DNA from: Candidatus Woesearchaeota archaeon
GTDB lineage: Archaea > Nanobdellota > Nanobdellia > Woesearchaeales > WJKV01
Length of the DNA: 34,772 nt
Reading direction: 5' to 3'
Assembly (NCBI GenBank): GCA_019323355.1
Contig: JAHWHI010000039.1
Location: 1 to 34,772, forward strand
Shown piece by piece: positions 19,857-28,175 of this stretch. The stretch's first letter is position 1. Each line of letters starts with the position of its first letter. The notes beneath the pieces are model-generated. The model was not told where the DNA came from. It saw only the letters and a program-made list of their open reading frames with translations, and searched no databases. Position numbers and translations under genes: made by a program.

Positions 19857-20045
19857 TATACTAAGATATAATAGGCTATTCTCATATATAAATGTTATTC
19901 TTTTGTACCTGTGTTTACTGTTAAATATATTATTTAATATGCTTAAATCAGTCTGGTCCGAAAGAAAAAGAAACTATTGATGGCTCTAAAGAGCAAAAGG
20001 GTACTGGAATTTTTGATGGCATACAGAATAGGAGTATCCTACCAT

Positions 20046-20064
20046 ATTAAAACCAGATTTTAAT
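20046..20064 (-). terminator. Hairpin at the end of the XPD gene
   Basis: ATTAAAA-CCAGA-TTTTAAT is a perfect 7-bp stem that overlaps the XPD stop codon. On the minus strand the right arm is T-rich. It could mark transcript end, but the stem is AT-only and weak. Confidence 0.35.
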
Positions 20065-21955
20065 CAGAAACTCCAAAGAATTCCTTGATTCTGTCAAGAT
20101 AGAGCTGAGTGATTTTAAGATTCATGTCTTTTGGGAATACTTTGTGGTAGTTGCCCCAGGTGAACCTCCTATCTAAGAAAGCAATGACACCTTTGTCTGT
20201 CTCTGTCCGAATGCAACGGCCAGCTCCCTGCAGGCACCTGCTCATAGCAGGCAGTGAATATCCATAATCCCAGCCCTTGCTATACTTCTTGTCGTAATAT
20301 TCTATCAGTTTGTTAGTCTCAAGGTCAGGAACAGACAGTGGTATGCCGACAACCACAACACATTTCAGGAAATCTCCTGGCAAATCGATCCCTTCTGAGA
20401 AAGATCCAGACACAGCGCCAAGCAAAACAGCTCCAGTGTCTGCGTATTCTTTGTATTTTTCGATCAACTCCTGCTTATCGCGCTTTGTCATCTCTGGCTC
20501 CTCGAGAAAAGTTGTCTTCTTGCTCTGGTTAAGGAAGAATTCATAGACCCTGTCACGGATAAAATAACTCGGAAAGAACAGTGCGCTGTTCCCAGGGACG
20601 AGATTTGTTATATCTGCGAGTATTGTGGCTATCTCGTTGTACATCTCTGGCGATCTTTCATTATATTTTGTTGTTGTCTTTGGGATTATCATTGCCAGCC
20701 TGTTCTCGACGTCAAACGGTGATTTGTAACATTTCAGTTCAGTGTTCTCTGGGAAGCCAAGAAGGTCATTGTACATATCCAGCGGTTCAAGAGTTCCTGA
20801 CATGACAATTGTCGAGTGAGATTCAGTTATCATAGGAGTTGTGATCAGCGACGGATCAAGACAGCGGTAGGAAAGTTCGATCCGGTCTTTCTTTTTCTTC
20901 AGAATACGGACAAAACCAAAGTCGTCTCCTTTCCAGCTCTCAAGAAAACTTGCGACAACACCGACAAAAGAACGCTCCTTCTGCTCCCTGATATCGTCTG
21001 CAATGAACTCAAGATCAGCAATCAACTGCTCATAGTCAGAAGATGTCTTTGCCTCGACATTTGCGATAAAAGTCTCCTTGTCAACAAGCTTCTCTCGTGT
21101 GCGGTCCTCTTCGCCTTCCTCTTCAGGGATATCGTCGCAGAACTCGTCAACAACATCCTTGATAGCCTCGATTATCTGCACTGTCTCTTTATAGTCGAAC
21201 TTTTCAGCCTCTTTGAGCGCTGCACCTATGACAAAAGAAGTCAGGTTCGAGGTCATCAGATCACGCACCCTTCCTGGAAGATTATGCCCTTCGTCTATTA
21301 TCAATATAGAGCTTGCAAGATGCTTCTCGTTCCTGTTAAGAAAATGCTGCCTTATTGTCGGATGCAAAAGATGAAAATAGTCTGCGATTATCACTTTTGC
21401 TTTTTTGCCTAGCAAAGCTGAAAGCTCGTAGGCGCAGAGTTTCTTTTCCTTGCACAGCTCTATTATCTTGTCGCTGTGGCACGGGCCTATCTTTTCTATG
21501 TCTTTCATCAGATTCTCAGCAGCGACTGTCCCAGTACCCTCTGATTTTTTTGTATTAAGATAGAATTCGCACTTCCTTGACTGGACCTGTTTCATGCAGA
21601 ACTCCTGGAATTGCCCAGAAACAAAATTCTCAACACCTGGAACAGAGCACATCCATTGCTTTCCGATGAAATCAACAGCATAGAATTCAAGATCATACTT
21701 CTCCTTTATAGCTTTCAGTGTGTCGATCGCAATCCTGTGCTGTGTGTGCCTTGGTGTCAGGAAAAAGACTGTCTTTCCCCTCTCCAAAGCAAACTTCAAA
21801 GCAGGGCCTAGTGTGGCAACTGTCTTGCCAATGCCTGTAGGAGCGTGTATCAGCATATGTTTCTTTTCCTTCAAGCAGCGGGAAACATCCTCTAGCATAG
21901 AGGACTGCTCGTCCCGTATCTTTTCAAATGGAAATAAAAAATCGTCCCCCTCCAT
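20060..21955 (-). CDS. XPD/Rad3-family iron-sulfur DNA helicase
   Basis: The 631-residue protein is a superfamily 2 helicase of the XPD type, a 5'-3' DNA helicase in repair. Walker A is APTGIGKT (K44). Walker B is DEGH (221-224) where DEAH is usual. Between them, C103, C120, C129 and C168/C174 (LCAYELSALLG) are candidates for the four [4Fe-4S] ligands; their spacing differs from the best-known archaeal XPD, so assignment is tentative. Helicase domain 2 has MSGTLEP, GSFSEGIDLPG (motif V) and QGAGRCIRTETDKG (motif VI). An Arch-like insertion with an acidic EEEGEEDRTRE loop follows the Walker B region. A TATA box about 27 bp before the ATG predicts a leaderless mRNA. Confidence 0.93.
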   Translation of the reverse strand: MEGDDFLFPFEKIRDEQSSMLEDVSRCLKEKKHMLIHAPTGIGKTVATLGPALKFALERGKTVFFLTPRHTQHRIAIDTLKAIKEKYDLEFYAVDFIGKQWMCSVPGVENFVSGQFQEFCMKQVQSRKCEFYLNTKKSEGTGTVAAENLMKDIEKIGPCHSDKIIELCKEKKLCAYELSALLGKKAKVIIADYFHLLHPTIRQHFLNRNEKHLASSILIIDEGHNLPGRVRDLMTSNLTSFVIGAALKEAEKFDYKETVQIIEAIKDVVDEFCDDIPEEEGEEDRTREKLVDKETFIANVEAKTSSDYEQLIADLEFIADDIREQKERSFVGVVASFLESWKGDDFGFVRILKKKKDRIELSYRCLDPSLITTPMITESHSTIVMSGTLEPLDMYNDLLGFPENTELKCYKSPFDVENRLAMIIPKTTTKYNERSPEMYNEIATILADITNLVPGNSALFFPSYFIRDRVYEFFLNQSKKTTFLEEPEMTKRDKQELIEKYKEYADTGAVLLGAVSGSFSEGIDLPGDFLKCVVVVGIPLSVPDLETNKLIEYYDKKYSKGWDYGYSLPAMSRCLQGAGRCIRTETDKGVIAFLDRRFTWGNYHKVFPKDMNLKITQLYLDRIKEFFGVSD

Positions 21956-21976
21956 GCTTCCAGAAGAATTCGTGGA

Positions 21977-21986
21977 TTATAAAAAT
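21977..21986 (-). promoter_or_regulatory. TATA box of the XPD gene
   Basis: On the minus strand TTTTTATAAT lies about 27 bp before the ATG at 21955. It is just upstream of the end of the previous gene's frame, so promoter and gene end nearly touch. Confidence 0.6.
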
Positions 21987-21990
21987 GTTC

Positions 21991-22530
21991 TTATTGCACT
22001 TTTGCCGTTTCTTTGTCCTGGATTGTCGACTCCATAAGAGCGTGATAGTCGTCAGCGACCTCCCTCTCCAGGGATTCAAGCACAAGGATGTTCTGGTCAG
22101 AACCATCAACCTTCTGGCGGAAGACGTTTATGATCTCTCCTTCATAATCTATCAAGGCGCACCCTCTTGCTTTCAACACGCCAACCCTAAGCTTTTCACG
22201 AGGAAGACCATAAAAAAAGACAAGCGCTTCAACATAGTGTCTTGCGAACTTCTCCAATTCGTCAAGGGAAATCTCCCTTCTAAGCCAGATCTGCAGATTG
22301 TCTCTTTTACAATTGACTTCCTTTATTTCGCAATCCAGGATAAGGTCAGTGACATCTGAAAAACTTCCATTGCATCTTACTTTGAAGACATCATTAAGAA
22401 AATCCTGGCCCATATTATACAGAGTATAGTGATTACGATGGATAAGATAATCCATATCCTTATTGAAGCTGGCTTCATACATTCTCCACTGAGGATGTAC
22501 ATTCTCTCTTGCTGGGTTTCGAGGTAGCAT
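21991..22530 (-). CDS. Unidentified protein, member of a diverged tandem pair
   Basis: The 179-residue protein aligns by eye with its upstream neighbour: NPARENVHPQWRMY against NPELLHDAWSRY near the start, RREI...FARHYVEALVFFYG against DREL...FPRHFAAFAVCYFV in the middle, and Y(E/F)(E)G(E/N)(I/L) near the end. A conserved RH(Y/F) is notable. There are no membrane helices or known catalytic motifs. The gene is leaderless with its own TATA box at 22552-22561, 33 bp from the neighbour's stop. Function is unknown. Similarity is low, so paralogy is an inference from ordered motifs. Confidence 0.8.
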   Translation of the reverse strand: MLPRNPARENVHPQWRMYEASFNKDMDYLIHRNHYTLYNMGQDFLNDVFKVRCNGSFSDVTDLILDCEIKEVNCKRDNLQIWLRREISLDELEKFARHYVEALVFFYGLPREKLRVGVLKARGCALIDYEGEIINVFRQKVDGSDQNILVLESLEREVADDYHALMESTIQDKETAKVQ

Positions 22531-22551
22531 TTTCAGTGAATTTTATATAAG

Positions 22552-22561
22552 TATTTATAAA
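22552..22561 (-). promoter_or_regulatory. TATA box of the gene at 22530
   Basis: On the minus strand TTTATAAATA is about 27 bp before the ATG at 22530. A second TATA-like TTATATAAAA (22541-22550) is too near the start to serve. Confidence 0.55.
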
Positions 22562-22563
22562 AC

Positions 22564-23100
22564 TTATTCTGGGCCAGCTACTCCACGAAGGGCCTCAATA
22601 TAATGTGCGCAAATATCTTCTGCAAATACAAGATTGTCAACAAGGATCGTGTTTTCAGTGATGCTCATTGTATGCAAGAGATTACCCTCAAAATATATCT
22701 GGTACCCTAGAAAATTATTTTTTGTGTCATGCAATTTCTTGAATATGAAGTCTGACAGGTGCGGCTTGACAAAATAGCAGACTGCAAAAGCTGCGAAATG
22801 CCTTGGGAATGCAAATGTCTCCTCCGGGTCTAATTCCCTGTCGAGTGTTATCTCTGCATAGCTCATATCCTCCATCTTGATCTCGTTCACATGAAGTATA
22901 TGGTCATGCAGGATAGCTGAGTCTCTTTCTCCAAGGATGTGCCGCATAATACCGATACGGAATTCCAAAGCAAGCTCGTCTAACTTTTCAGCATTCTTGT
23001 CCAGGAAATCATCCTGGGAAATAGGAAAATAGTACTGATTGTATCTAGACCAAGCGTCATGAAGCAGTTCTGGATTCCCTCTCACTAAAATAAATGGCAT
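22564..23100 (-). CDS. Unidentified protein, upstream member of a diverged tandem pair
   Basis: The chosen ATG at 23100 gives 178 residues beginning MPFILVRGNPELLHDAWSRY. A longer frame from 23172 adds 24 residues, but a TATA box (23123-23130) lies inside that extension, about 27 bp before 23100, so the shorter form is preferred. The resulting length matches its paralogue almost exactly (178 against 179). Shared features are the NPxxxxxxxW opening and the RHF block at about 115-130. No family, signal peptide or membrane helix is recognised. Confidence 0.8.
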   Translation of the reverse strand: MPFILVRGNPELLHDAWSRYNQYYFPISQDDFLDKNAEKLDELALEFRIGIMRHILGERDSAILHDHILHVNEIKMEDMSYAEITLDRELDPEETFAFPRHFAAFAVCYFVKPHLSDFIFKKLHDTKNNFLGYQIYFEGNLLHTMSITENTILVDNLVFAEDICAHYIEALRGVAGPE

Positions 23101-23122
23101 AACAGGAATCACATAGAAGTCG

Positions 23123-23130
23123 TATATAAA
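23123..23130 (-). promoter_or_regulatory. TATA box that decides the start at 23100
   Basis: On the minus strand TTTATATA is centred about 27 bp before ATG 23100. It lies within the upstream extension of the frame and so rules against the start at 23172. Confidence 0.6.
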
Positions 23131-23205
23131 ACTTATTCTGGCATAAATGTATTCAAAACCTTTATATATCATCTAGCCACCACAGAAGACGGAGGTTCCT
23201 TATGC

Positions 23206-24234
23206 ATGATAACCGAGAAACAACTGAAAGAGATCAAGGACGAGCTGGATCACTGCAAGAAACCTATATTCTTTTTTCACGATGATCCTGACGGACTGTG
23301 CTCATTTCTATTGATGTACAAATACAAGAAAGAAGGAAAAGGCGTAGTTGTGAAAGCGATCCCAGAATTAAATGCCTTCTTTGCAAAGAAGGTCCTTGAT
23401 TACAGCGCTGACAAGGTATTTGTGCTGGACATTGCAAGGGTTGACGAATCGTTCTATGACATGATAAATGTCCCGATCATCTGGGTCGACCATCATGATG
23501 TTATTGACGTGCCTTCCAAAATAAAATATTACAATCCGCGGGTAAAGGATCCTGATGAATACAGTCCAGTATCATACTGGGTATATGAAGCACTGAAAGA
23601 GAACGAGTGGATTGCTGCTGCAGGCTGTATAGGAGATTTCTTTTTCCCTCCGTTCATCGACAAAATAAAAGAACAGTTCCCAGACCTTGTCCCTAAAGAT
23701 GTCAAGGATATGAGCGAGCTGAAATACAAGACAAAACTAGGGGATATAGTGAGGATTTTCTCATTCATAATGAAAGGAAGCACCACTCTTGTAATGAACT
23801 GCGTGAAGATAATAACAAGGATAGAGGACCCGAAGGAGATACTTGAAGCAAAGACTTCGAGGGCAAAATATATCAAGAAACATTTTGACAAGATAAACAC
23901 TGCATACAAAGAACTGCTGAAAGACGCGCTAAAACAGAAACGAAAAGGAAAAATATTCTTATACAAATATGAGGAGAGCAAGATCTCGTTGACAAAGGAT
24001 CTTGCAGATGAACTTGCCTCAAGATATCCGAACAAGTTTGTCATTGTCGGAAGAGAGAAATCAGGCGAGCTGAAGATGAGCCTGCGGTATTCTAAAAAAT
24101 CTGTTCCGCTGGTACTTGAGAAAGCTCTTGTCGGGCTTCAGGGTTATGGAGGAGGCCACGAGGATGCTGGCGGTGCGTGCGTTGCTGTCGAAGACCTGGA
24201 TATATTCTTAAAAAGGATTGAAGAAGAATTGTAA
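23206..24234 (+). CDS. DHH-family phosphoesterase, RecJ-like
   Basis: The 342-residue protein has the DHH-DHHA1 arrangement: H25-D27-D29 in HDDPDG, D75 in VFVLDIA, the DHH motif D95-H96-H97 and a C-terminal GYGGGHEDAGGA substrate-binding loop. Manganese-dependent DHH enzymes cut phosphodiester bonds in single-stranded DNA, short oligonucleotides or related molecules. Length and motif order resemble the compact archaeal RecJ-like proteins, some of which are 3'-5' exonucleases. The exact substrate cannot be read. The ATG at 23206 is in frame and has GGAGGT 9 bp upstream; a nearer ATG at 23202 is out of frame. The next gene has its own TATA box right after this stop. Confidence 0.92.
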   Translation: MITEKQLKEIKDELDHCKKPIFFFHDDPDGLCSFLLMYKYKKEGKGVVVKAIPELNAFFAKKVLDYSADKVFVLDIARVDESFYDMINVPIIWVDHHDVIDVPSKIKYYNPRVKDPDEYSPVSYWVYEALKENEWIAAAGCIGDFFFPPFIDKIKEQFPDLVPKDVKDMSELKYKTKLGDIVRIFSFIMKGSTTLVMNCVKIITRIEDPKEILEAKTSRAKYIKKHFDKINTAYKELLKDALKQKRKGKIFLYKYEESKISLTKDLADELASRYPNKFVIVGREKSGELKMSLRYSKKSVPLVLEKALVGLQGYGGGHEDAGGACVAVEDLDIFLKRIEEEL

Positions 24235-24236
24235 AA

Positions 24237-24247
24237 CTTTATATATT
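24237..24247 (+). promoter_or_regulatory. TATA box of the kinase-like membrane protein gene
   Basis: CTTTATATATT begins 2 bp after the previous stop and lies about 33 bp before the ATG at 24275. It excludes the longer in-frame start at 24218. Confidence 0.6.
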
Positions 24248-24274
24248 AAGTTTGTCTGCTCTTTTCTGGGGGAA

Positions 24275-26452
24275 ATGGAGAACAAAGAAGAGAGACTGGA
24301 AAATATAGTCCTGAAATTTCTGATACGACATCCTAAAACTACAGCTGCAGCTTTGACTGCTGGAGCAATCACACTGCAGAAAATATTCGGGCCTGACGCT
24401 GGAGAACTTAATCTTCCTGCAGGAGCCCTGATTTATACATCGCTTACGCTTGCAAAAGACTACTGGCTGGGGGAAAGGCAGAAAGTTGCACCCATGTCAG
24501 AATCTCTTTACCAGAGAATTGTCACAAAGATAAGGAACAATCCAAAGTTGATAGGGGCTGCTTCTGGAGTAGCACTGGCTGCACAGTCCATAATGGCACA
24601 TCCCGGGGAATTAGAAAGAGCCACTTTCAGCTATCTTGTCGGATTCGGAACAGGTTACTGGCTGACAGAATTGAACAAACAGCATTCAAGGACAAAACAT
24701 AAAGGAAGAAAAGGACTTATCCGCAGGATACTTGATCTTGGTGTGGCAAAACAAAAAAAATCAAGGAAAGGGCTGGTCGGAACAATGCTTGACCTTTATG
24801 ATTCTATACTCGAGCGTCCGGAGATTGCTGCAGCTGGAGTGGCATCATACCAGCTTGCGAATACATTCAATTTGAAAGTCTTTAGCCTTCCAATTGGAAA
24901 AATGTTTCTCTCTCTAACAGCCCTGGGGATAGTCACAGCACTTCCAACGTTAGCAGCATATGCAGGAGGAATCGTAGCAGGAGGTCTTCTGCACACATCC
25001 AGCCTAAGAAAATTCAAACTAAAATATCAAAGGTGGATGGCAGAATGGAATGAAGATTACAAGAAAGCAACAGAGATACAGGAACAGCTTCTAGACATGC
25101 AGATGTCGACAAAGAAAAGGCTGAAAGAGATGGCGCGTCTTGCGAAGTATTATTTTGTCGAGGACGGATCTCCAAGCGCTATGAACCTGATAAACGAGAG
25201 GGTCCTTATCGCACGAGATGATCCTGATATTCCCAGCGCACTTGATGTTGTGACAAATGTATGGGTTCCTTCTGTCGTGGAGGAGGAGGAGATTTCATTA
25301 TCTGCAGAGGGCGCTTTCAGCGAGCAGGGTGTCGAGCTTGCATTATATTATTCCATGAAGAAAGAGTACGAGATATCTATCCGGACATGGGGAAAAATAA
25401 TAAGGAACAGCCTCAATCCGGATTACACAAGCCTGTTGAAAGCGCAGAACCTTAAGCTTATGGGACTGGATGATGAAGCAAACGCACTTGTCTCGAGAAT
25501 CATTGCAAAAAATAAAAATGGTTTCCATACCAGGTTCGGATCGCGGTTCAAAGTCATAGGTTTTGATCCTGAGACAGAGCTTGGAGACATGATCACAATA
25601 AAAGCAGGCATAGAAAGAAGCCTTTATCTTAGAGAAAGACTGAAGATCGAAAACAATGTTTCACGGTATCTTGCTCTCTGTGCAAGGGGACAGGCACCGG
25701 TTCCGATGGGAGTCTATGAGAGTGAAGCTGACGGCGCATTCTACATGATGTCCCATGTGCAGGGGGATCCTTTGGGAGTTCTTGTTGAGAGAGATAAAAA
25801 AGTGCTTCGAGAATTTATGAGAGAGCTTGCAAGGTTCCAAAGGGCAGCGACAGCAGAAAAACACAGGCTGGAAAGCATGAAAATCAATGTGCCAAATCTT
25901 TCTTTCTATAGATGGGGGGAGGAAAAGATCATAAAGCGATTAGGTTCGGATTTCTATCCGATTATGGACGCGTTCAGCAATCTTGACCTTCATATCCTGC
26001 ACTCGAAACAATTTTTCTCAAACGGAGATCTGCACAGGGACCAGATAATAAGAGGCAAGAAAGGTTTCTGTTTCTTTGATTTTGAGCGGACGTGCTTTGC
26101 CTGGCCTGCTTTCACACTGTTCGGCATACTCGAGGATCCGAGGAACAGCCTCACTGAAGAGGAAAAAAGCCAGCTGACCACAGACTATCTTCTTGAGCTG
26201 AACAAAGATGGAACACTGCTTCCTGCTGTTGATTTTGATCATACCTATGACATGATATACGGGCCGAGGATGATCGGAACACTGGTGATGTTTGACGAAT
26301 ATTCTAGAAAAGACAGGCGTTTCCTCGAATCTGCAAAATTAATGTTCAGAAAATTCCAGGACTTCGATCCGATCTCCATCGCTGCAAAAGAATTCAAGGA
26401 TGTCGCGCTTGACTTCATATATGCCAGCGCACTCCAACGCTACCTACTCTAG
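24275..26452 (+). CDS. Membrane protein with a C-terminal APH-like kinase domain
   Basis: The 725-residue protein has an N-terminal half with several moderately hydrophobic Ala/Gly-rich segments (about 20-60, 90-125, 205-240), so it is probably membrane-bound or membrane-associated. It then has a helical charged part (about 245-300), and a C-terminal domain resembling aminoglycoside-phosphotransferase/choline-kinase folds. In that domain the catalytic segment reads SNGDLHRDQII (D585; Asn583 where His is usual, Gln590 where Asn is usual), followed by the metal-binding FFDFER (D602). The key aspartates remain, so activity is possible. The substrate is unknown. The middle (about 330-420) has helix-repeat character. 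The last 9 bp overlap the convergent PhoU-like gene. Confidence 0.8.
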   Translation: MENKEERLENIVLKFLIRHPKTTAAALTAGAITLQKIFGPDAGELNLPAGALIYTSLTLAKDYWLGERQKVAPMSESLYQRIVTKIRNNPKLIGAASGVALAAQSIMAHPGELERATFSYLVGFGTGYWLTELNKQHSRTKHKGRKGLIRRILDLGVAKQKKSRKGLVGTMLDLYDSILERPEIAAAGVASYQLANTFNLKVFSLPIGKMFLSLTALGIVTALPTLAAYAGGIVAGGLLHTSSLRKFKLKYQRWMAEWNEDYKKATEIQEQLLDMQMSTKKRLKEMARLAKYYFVEDGSPSAMNLINERVLIARDDPDIPSALDVVTNVWVPSVVEEEEISLSAEGAFSEQGVELALYYSMKKEYEISIRTWGKIIRNSLNPDYTSLLKAQNLKLMGLDDEANALVSRIIAKNKNGFHTRFGSRFKVIGFDPETELGDMITIKAGIERSLYLRERLKIENNVSRYLALCARGQAPVPMGVYESEADGAFYMMSHVQGDPLGVLVERDKKVLREFMRELARFQRAATAEKHRLESMKINVPNLSFYRWGEEKIIKRLGSDFYPIMDAFSNLDLHILHSKQFFSNGDLHRDQIIRGKKGFCFFDFERTCFAWPAFTLFGILEDPRNSLTEEEKSQLTTDYLLELNKDGTLLPAVDFDHTYDMIYGPRMIGTLVMFDEYSRKDRRFLESAKLMFRKFQDFDPISIAAKEFKDVALDFIYASALQRYLL

Positions 26453-27376
26453 GGACATCCGTATCTCTGAAAGGTTCAGTATTCTTAGGTGGATGTTTGC
26501 CAGCCTCGAAAGAAAGATGTTGTCAGCAGAGTATTTTTTTGAGTAGATGTTGACCTTGTCAAAGAATTCTCTTCTGTTATAGAGTATCTTGATAAGATCC
26601 TGTTTGTTGAACTTGTAGAAGAGGTTGTAGTACAATCTTAATGTAGAGTTTGTCAGCGAGAAGAGCTTCATTGATTCTTTTGTGATGCGCCAGTTGTTTT
26701 TCAGAACCTCTCTTGAAAGGAACAGGAACACATCGCTTATCTCCTCAAGCTCCTGGACAAGATAATAATAAAGAGAGGTCTTCTTGAAATCAAGATGCCC
26801 CTTCCTGTTCAGCAGCCTTATGCTGTAGTTGACAAACTTGTCTATCGAGTCATGTTTGTTGAGAAGTATTGAATAATCCCTGCTTCTTTTGGAGATGATC
26901 TCGTAAGCGTCCTCTCCCATCGATAGGAGAAGAAGAAAAATCCTGCGAAGGATGTTCTCAAACTCTTCCTGCGAGACTTCTGATATCTGTTTTATCTTTA
27001 CAAAACTTTTTCCCTGGTCGATTACTTCAACTCCGACAAGATTGTTGACAATCTCCTGGACAAAACGCGCTGTGCTGGAAACTTTTCCGTCTTTCATATT
27101 TTTTAATGCAGAATTAGTGAAAACAACATCGATCTCATCGCTTCCTTTCTTGTAAGCGCTTAGGATATACCGGTGGACAAGCGCTGCCGGCAGGTCTGTG
27201 ATGTCTATCTTTGACTTTTGAATCTTGAATTCCTTTTTTGACCTTAAAAAAAGATCTCCTGAGATCTCTTCAATATCAATCTCGTCGCCAGGCTTCAGCC
27301 TGAATTTGTTTGTCCAGGAAGTCGGCAGAGAAACTGTAAGGGTGGCAGTGCCTTGCTTGACAAGCTTTCTTTTCAT
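26444..27376 (-). CDS. PhoU-like regulator with N-terminal AbrB/SpoVT domain
   Basis: Residues 1-45 form an AbrB/SpoVT swapped-hairpin DNA-binding domain (VKQGTATLTVSLPTSWTNKF, LKPGDEIDIEE). The remaining 265 residues are long helices typical of archaeal PhoU-domain proteins (for example FENILRRIFLLLLSMGEDAY and LVQELEEISDVFLFL). Such fusions are annotated as phosphate-uptake regulators in archaea, but no phosphate transporter or phosphatase lies here, so the ligand is open. The gene is convergent with the kinase-like gene (9-bp overlap) and divergent from the zinc-finger gene at 27462. A TATA-like TTTAAATAT lies upstream at about 27401-27412. Confidence 0.88.
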   Translation of the reverse strand: MKRKLVKQGTATLTVSLPTSWTNKFRLKPGDEIDIEEISGDLFLRSKKEFKIQKSKIDITDLPAALVHRYILSAYKKGSDEIDVVFTNSALKNMKDGKVSSTARFVQEIVNNLVGVEVIDQGKSFVKIKQISEVSQEEFENILRRIFLLLLSMGEDAYEIISKRSRDYSILLNKHDSIDKFVNYSIRLLNRKGHLDFKKTSLYYYLVQELEEISDVFLFLSREVLKNNWRITKESMKLFSLTNSTLRLYYNLFYKFNKQDLIKILYNRREFFDKVNIYSKKYSADNIFLSRLANIHLRILNLSEIRMSLE

Positions 27377-27427
27377 TTTTCAATCTAATTCCATTTTTAT
27401 GAATATTTAAACATTTCGAATAACAAA

Positions 27428-27438
27428 CTTTATAAATA
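27428..27438 (+). promoter_or_regulatory. TATA box that decides a GTG start at 27462
   Basis: CTTTATAAATA is about 30 bp before GTG 27462. The predicted leaderless transcript begins at the GTG. Confidence 0.55.
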
Positions 27439-27461
27439 CAGGTCCCATTTTTCTACTTAAA

Positions 27462-27656
27462 GTGGGGAAGAGATGCGTAATCTGTGGAGATGGCGCTGAG
27501 TTTGTCATCAAAAATTCTCAAGACGCGTATTGCAGAGAGTGTGCACTAGACTGTTTCTCAGATCTTTCCTTCCTGCAAAAAGTAGAAGAGCAGGCAAAAG
27601 AACTCAAGGAGATTGTCAAACAGCGGATGGAAGATGAACTTCTAGACAAGAACTGA
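27462..27656 (+). CDS. Small zinc-finger protein
   Basis: The 64-residue protein has two CxxC pairs, C5/C8 in RCVICGDGAEF and C24/C27 in AYCRECALDC, spaced as in a treble-clef or zinc-ribbon. After these comes a helix rich in Glu and Lys (VEEQAKELKEIVKQRMEDE). The start is GTG, fitting the TATA box at 27428-27438. The last 15 bp overlap the end of the convergent Lrp-type gene. No partner is evident. Binding to RNA, DNA or protein is equally possible. Confidence 0.8.
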   Translation: MGKRCVICGDGAEFVIKNSQDAYCRECALDCFSDLSFLQKVEEQAKELKEIVKQRMEDELLDKN

Positions 27657-28091
27657 GCTTGCCATGAATTTCTCTCTTACAATTTCTTTCAGGATGTGAT
27701 GTACCTGTTTCCCGTAGATGATATAACTTTTTTCAACAACCTCGACAAAAGCTTCAAGCTCTTCGACAGTCTTGAAGACAACCTCGACCAAAAAGTCAAA
27801 ACCAGCGTTTATCTTATACAATGAATTCACGCAATCCTGTTTCTTTAAAAAATTCAACAGCGTGTCCCTGTCCTGCGGCGCGACTGCAAAAGCGATGTTC
27901 GCCCGGATAGAATACCCTAGCTTATCAAAATCCAGCAGAGCTGTGAACCTGTTCAGGTATCTCTCCTTGCTCTTTTCAATATTTTCGTGGACAGAACTTA
28001 CAGGCACCCTGAGCTCTTTCGCGATCTTCGAGCTTTTCTTTCTCGAATCCTTTCTAAGGGCCGCGATCAGCATGATGTCTTTCTTTTCCAT
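27642..28091 (-). CDS. Lrp/AsnC-family transcription regulator
   Basis: The 149-residue protein has an N-terminal winged helix-turn-helix (MEKKDIMLIAALRKDSRKK, with recognition segment PVSSVHENIEK, about 5-55) and a C-terminal RAM-like ligand and oligomer domain (about 60-140; NIAFAVAPQDRDTLLNFL, FDFLVEVVFKTVEELEAFV). Archaeal Lrp proteins often sense amino acids and control nearby genes. It is divergent from the B12/radical-SAM gene, with palindromic DNA in the shared 115-bp gap, so it may control that gene and itself. Its last 15 bp overlap the zinc-finger gene. Ligand unknown. Confidence 0.9.
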   Translation of the reverse strand: MEKKDIMLIAALRKDSRKKSSKIAKELRVPVSSVHENIEKSKERYLNRFTALLDFDKLGYSIRANIAFAVAPQDRDTLLNFLKKQDCVNSLYKINAGFDFLVEVVFKTVEELEAFVEVVEKSYIIYGKQVHHILKEIVREKFMASSVLV

Positions 28092-28128
28092 GCATATAAC
28101 TAGGCAGGGAAAGTATTTAGTTGTTTTT

Positions 28129-28169
28129 CTTATATTAAATATAGAAGTATAGATGTATATACTTTTTTT
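28129..28169. promoter_or_regulatory. Two palindromes between the Lrp and radical-SAM genes
   Basis: TATATTAAATATA (28132-28144) is symmetric about its central base, and AAGTATA-GATGTA-TATACTT (28145-28164) is a 7-bp inverted repeat followed by a T-run. They lie between two divergent promoters and could be Lrp binding sites. AT-rich intergenic DNA produces such palindromes by chance fairly often. Confidence 0.4.
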
Positions 28170-28175
28170 CGATGC

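Larger units (their letters stand above)
19194..20059. other. Gene-free region of about 870 bp with many hairpins
   Basis: Open frames here are short, lack SD sites and TATA spacing, and look unlike proteins. From 19320 to 19800 the plus strand is pyrimidine-rich, unlike the purine-rich coding strands elsewhere. It contains many local inverted repeats (see the next entries) and terminator-like ends facing outward on both strands. From 19857 to 20040 it is AT-rich with a minus-strand TATA-like CATTTATATATG near 19885. A structured non-coding RNA is the leading interpretation. Confidence 0.6.

Noticed and set aside
19194..20059. RNase P RNA or SRP RNA
   Set aside because: I looked on both strands for the GAGGAAAGTCC and ACAGAA conserved blocks and the SRP helix 8 GGAAG/AGCA pattern and did not find them. 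A covariance-model search would settle it.
20816..21412. 198-codon plus-strand frame inside the XPD gene
   Set aside because: Antisense to conserved helicase motifs, no promoter or SD site.
22564..23172. Longer start for the unidentified gene ending at 22564
   Set aside because: The extra part contains the TATA box and the shorter form matches the paralogue length.
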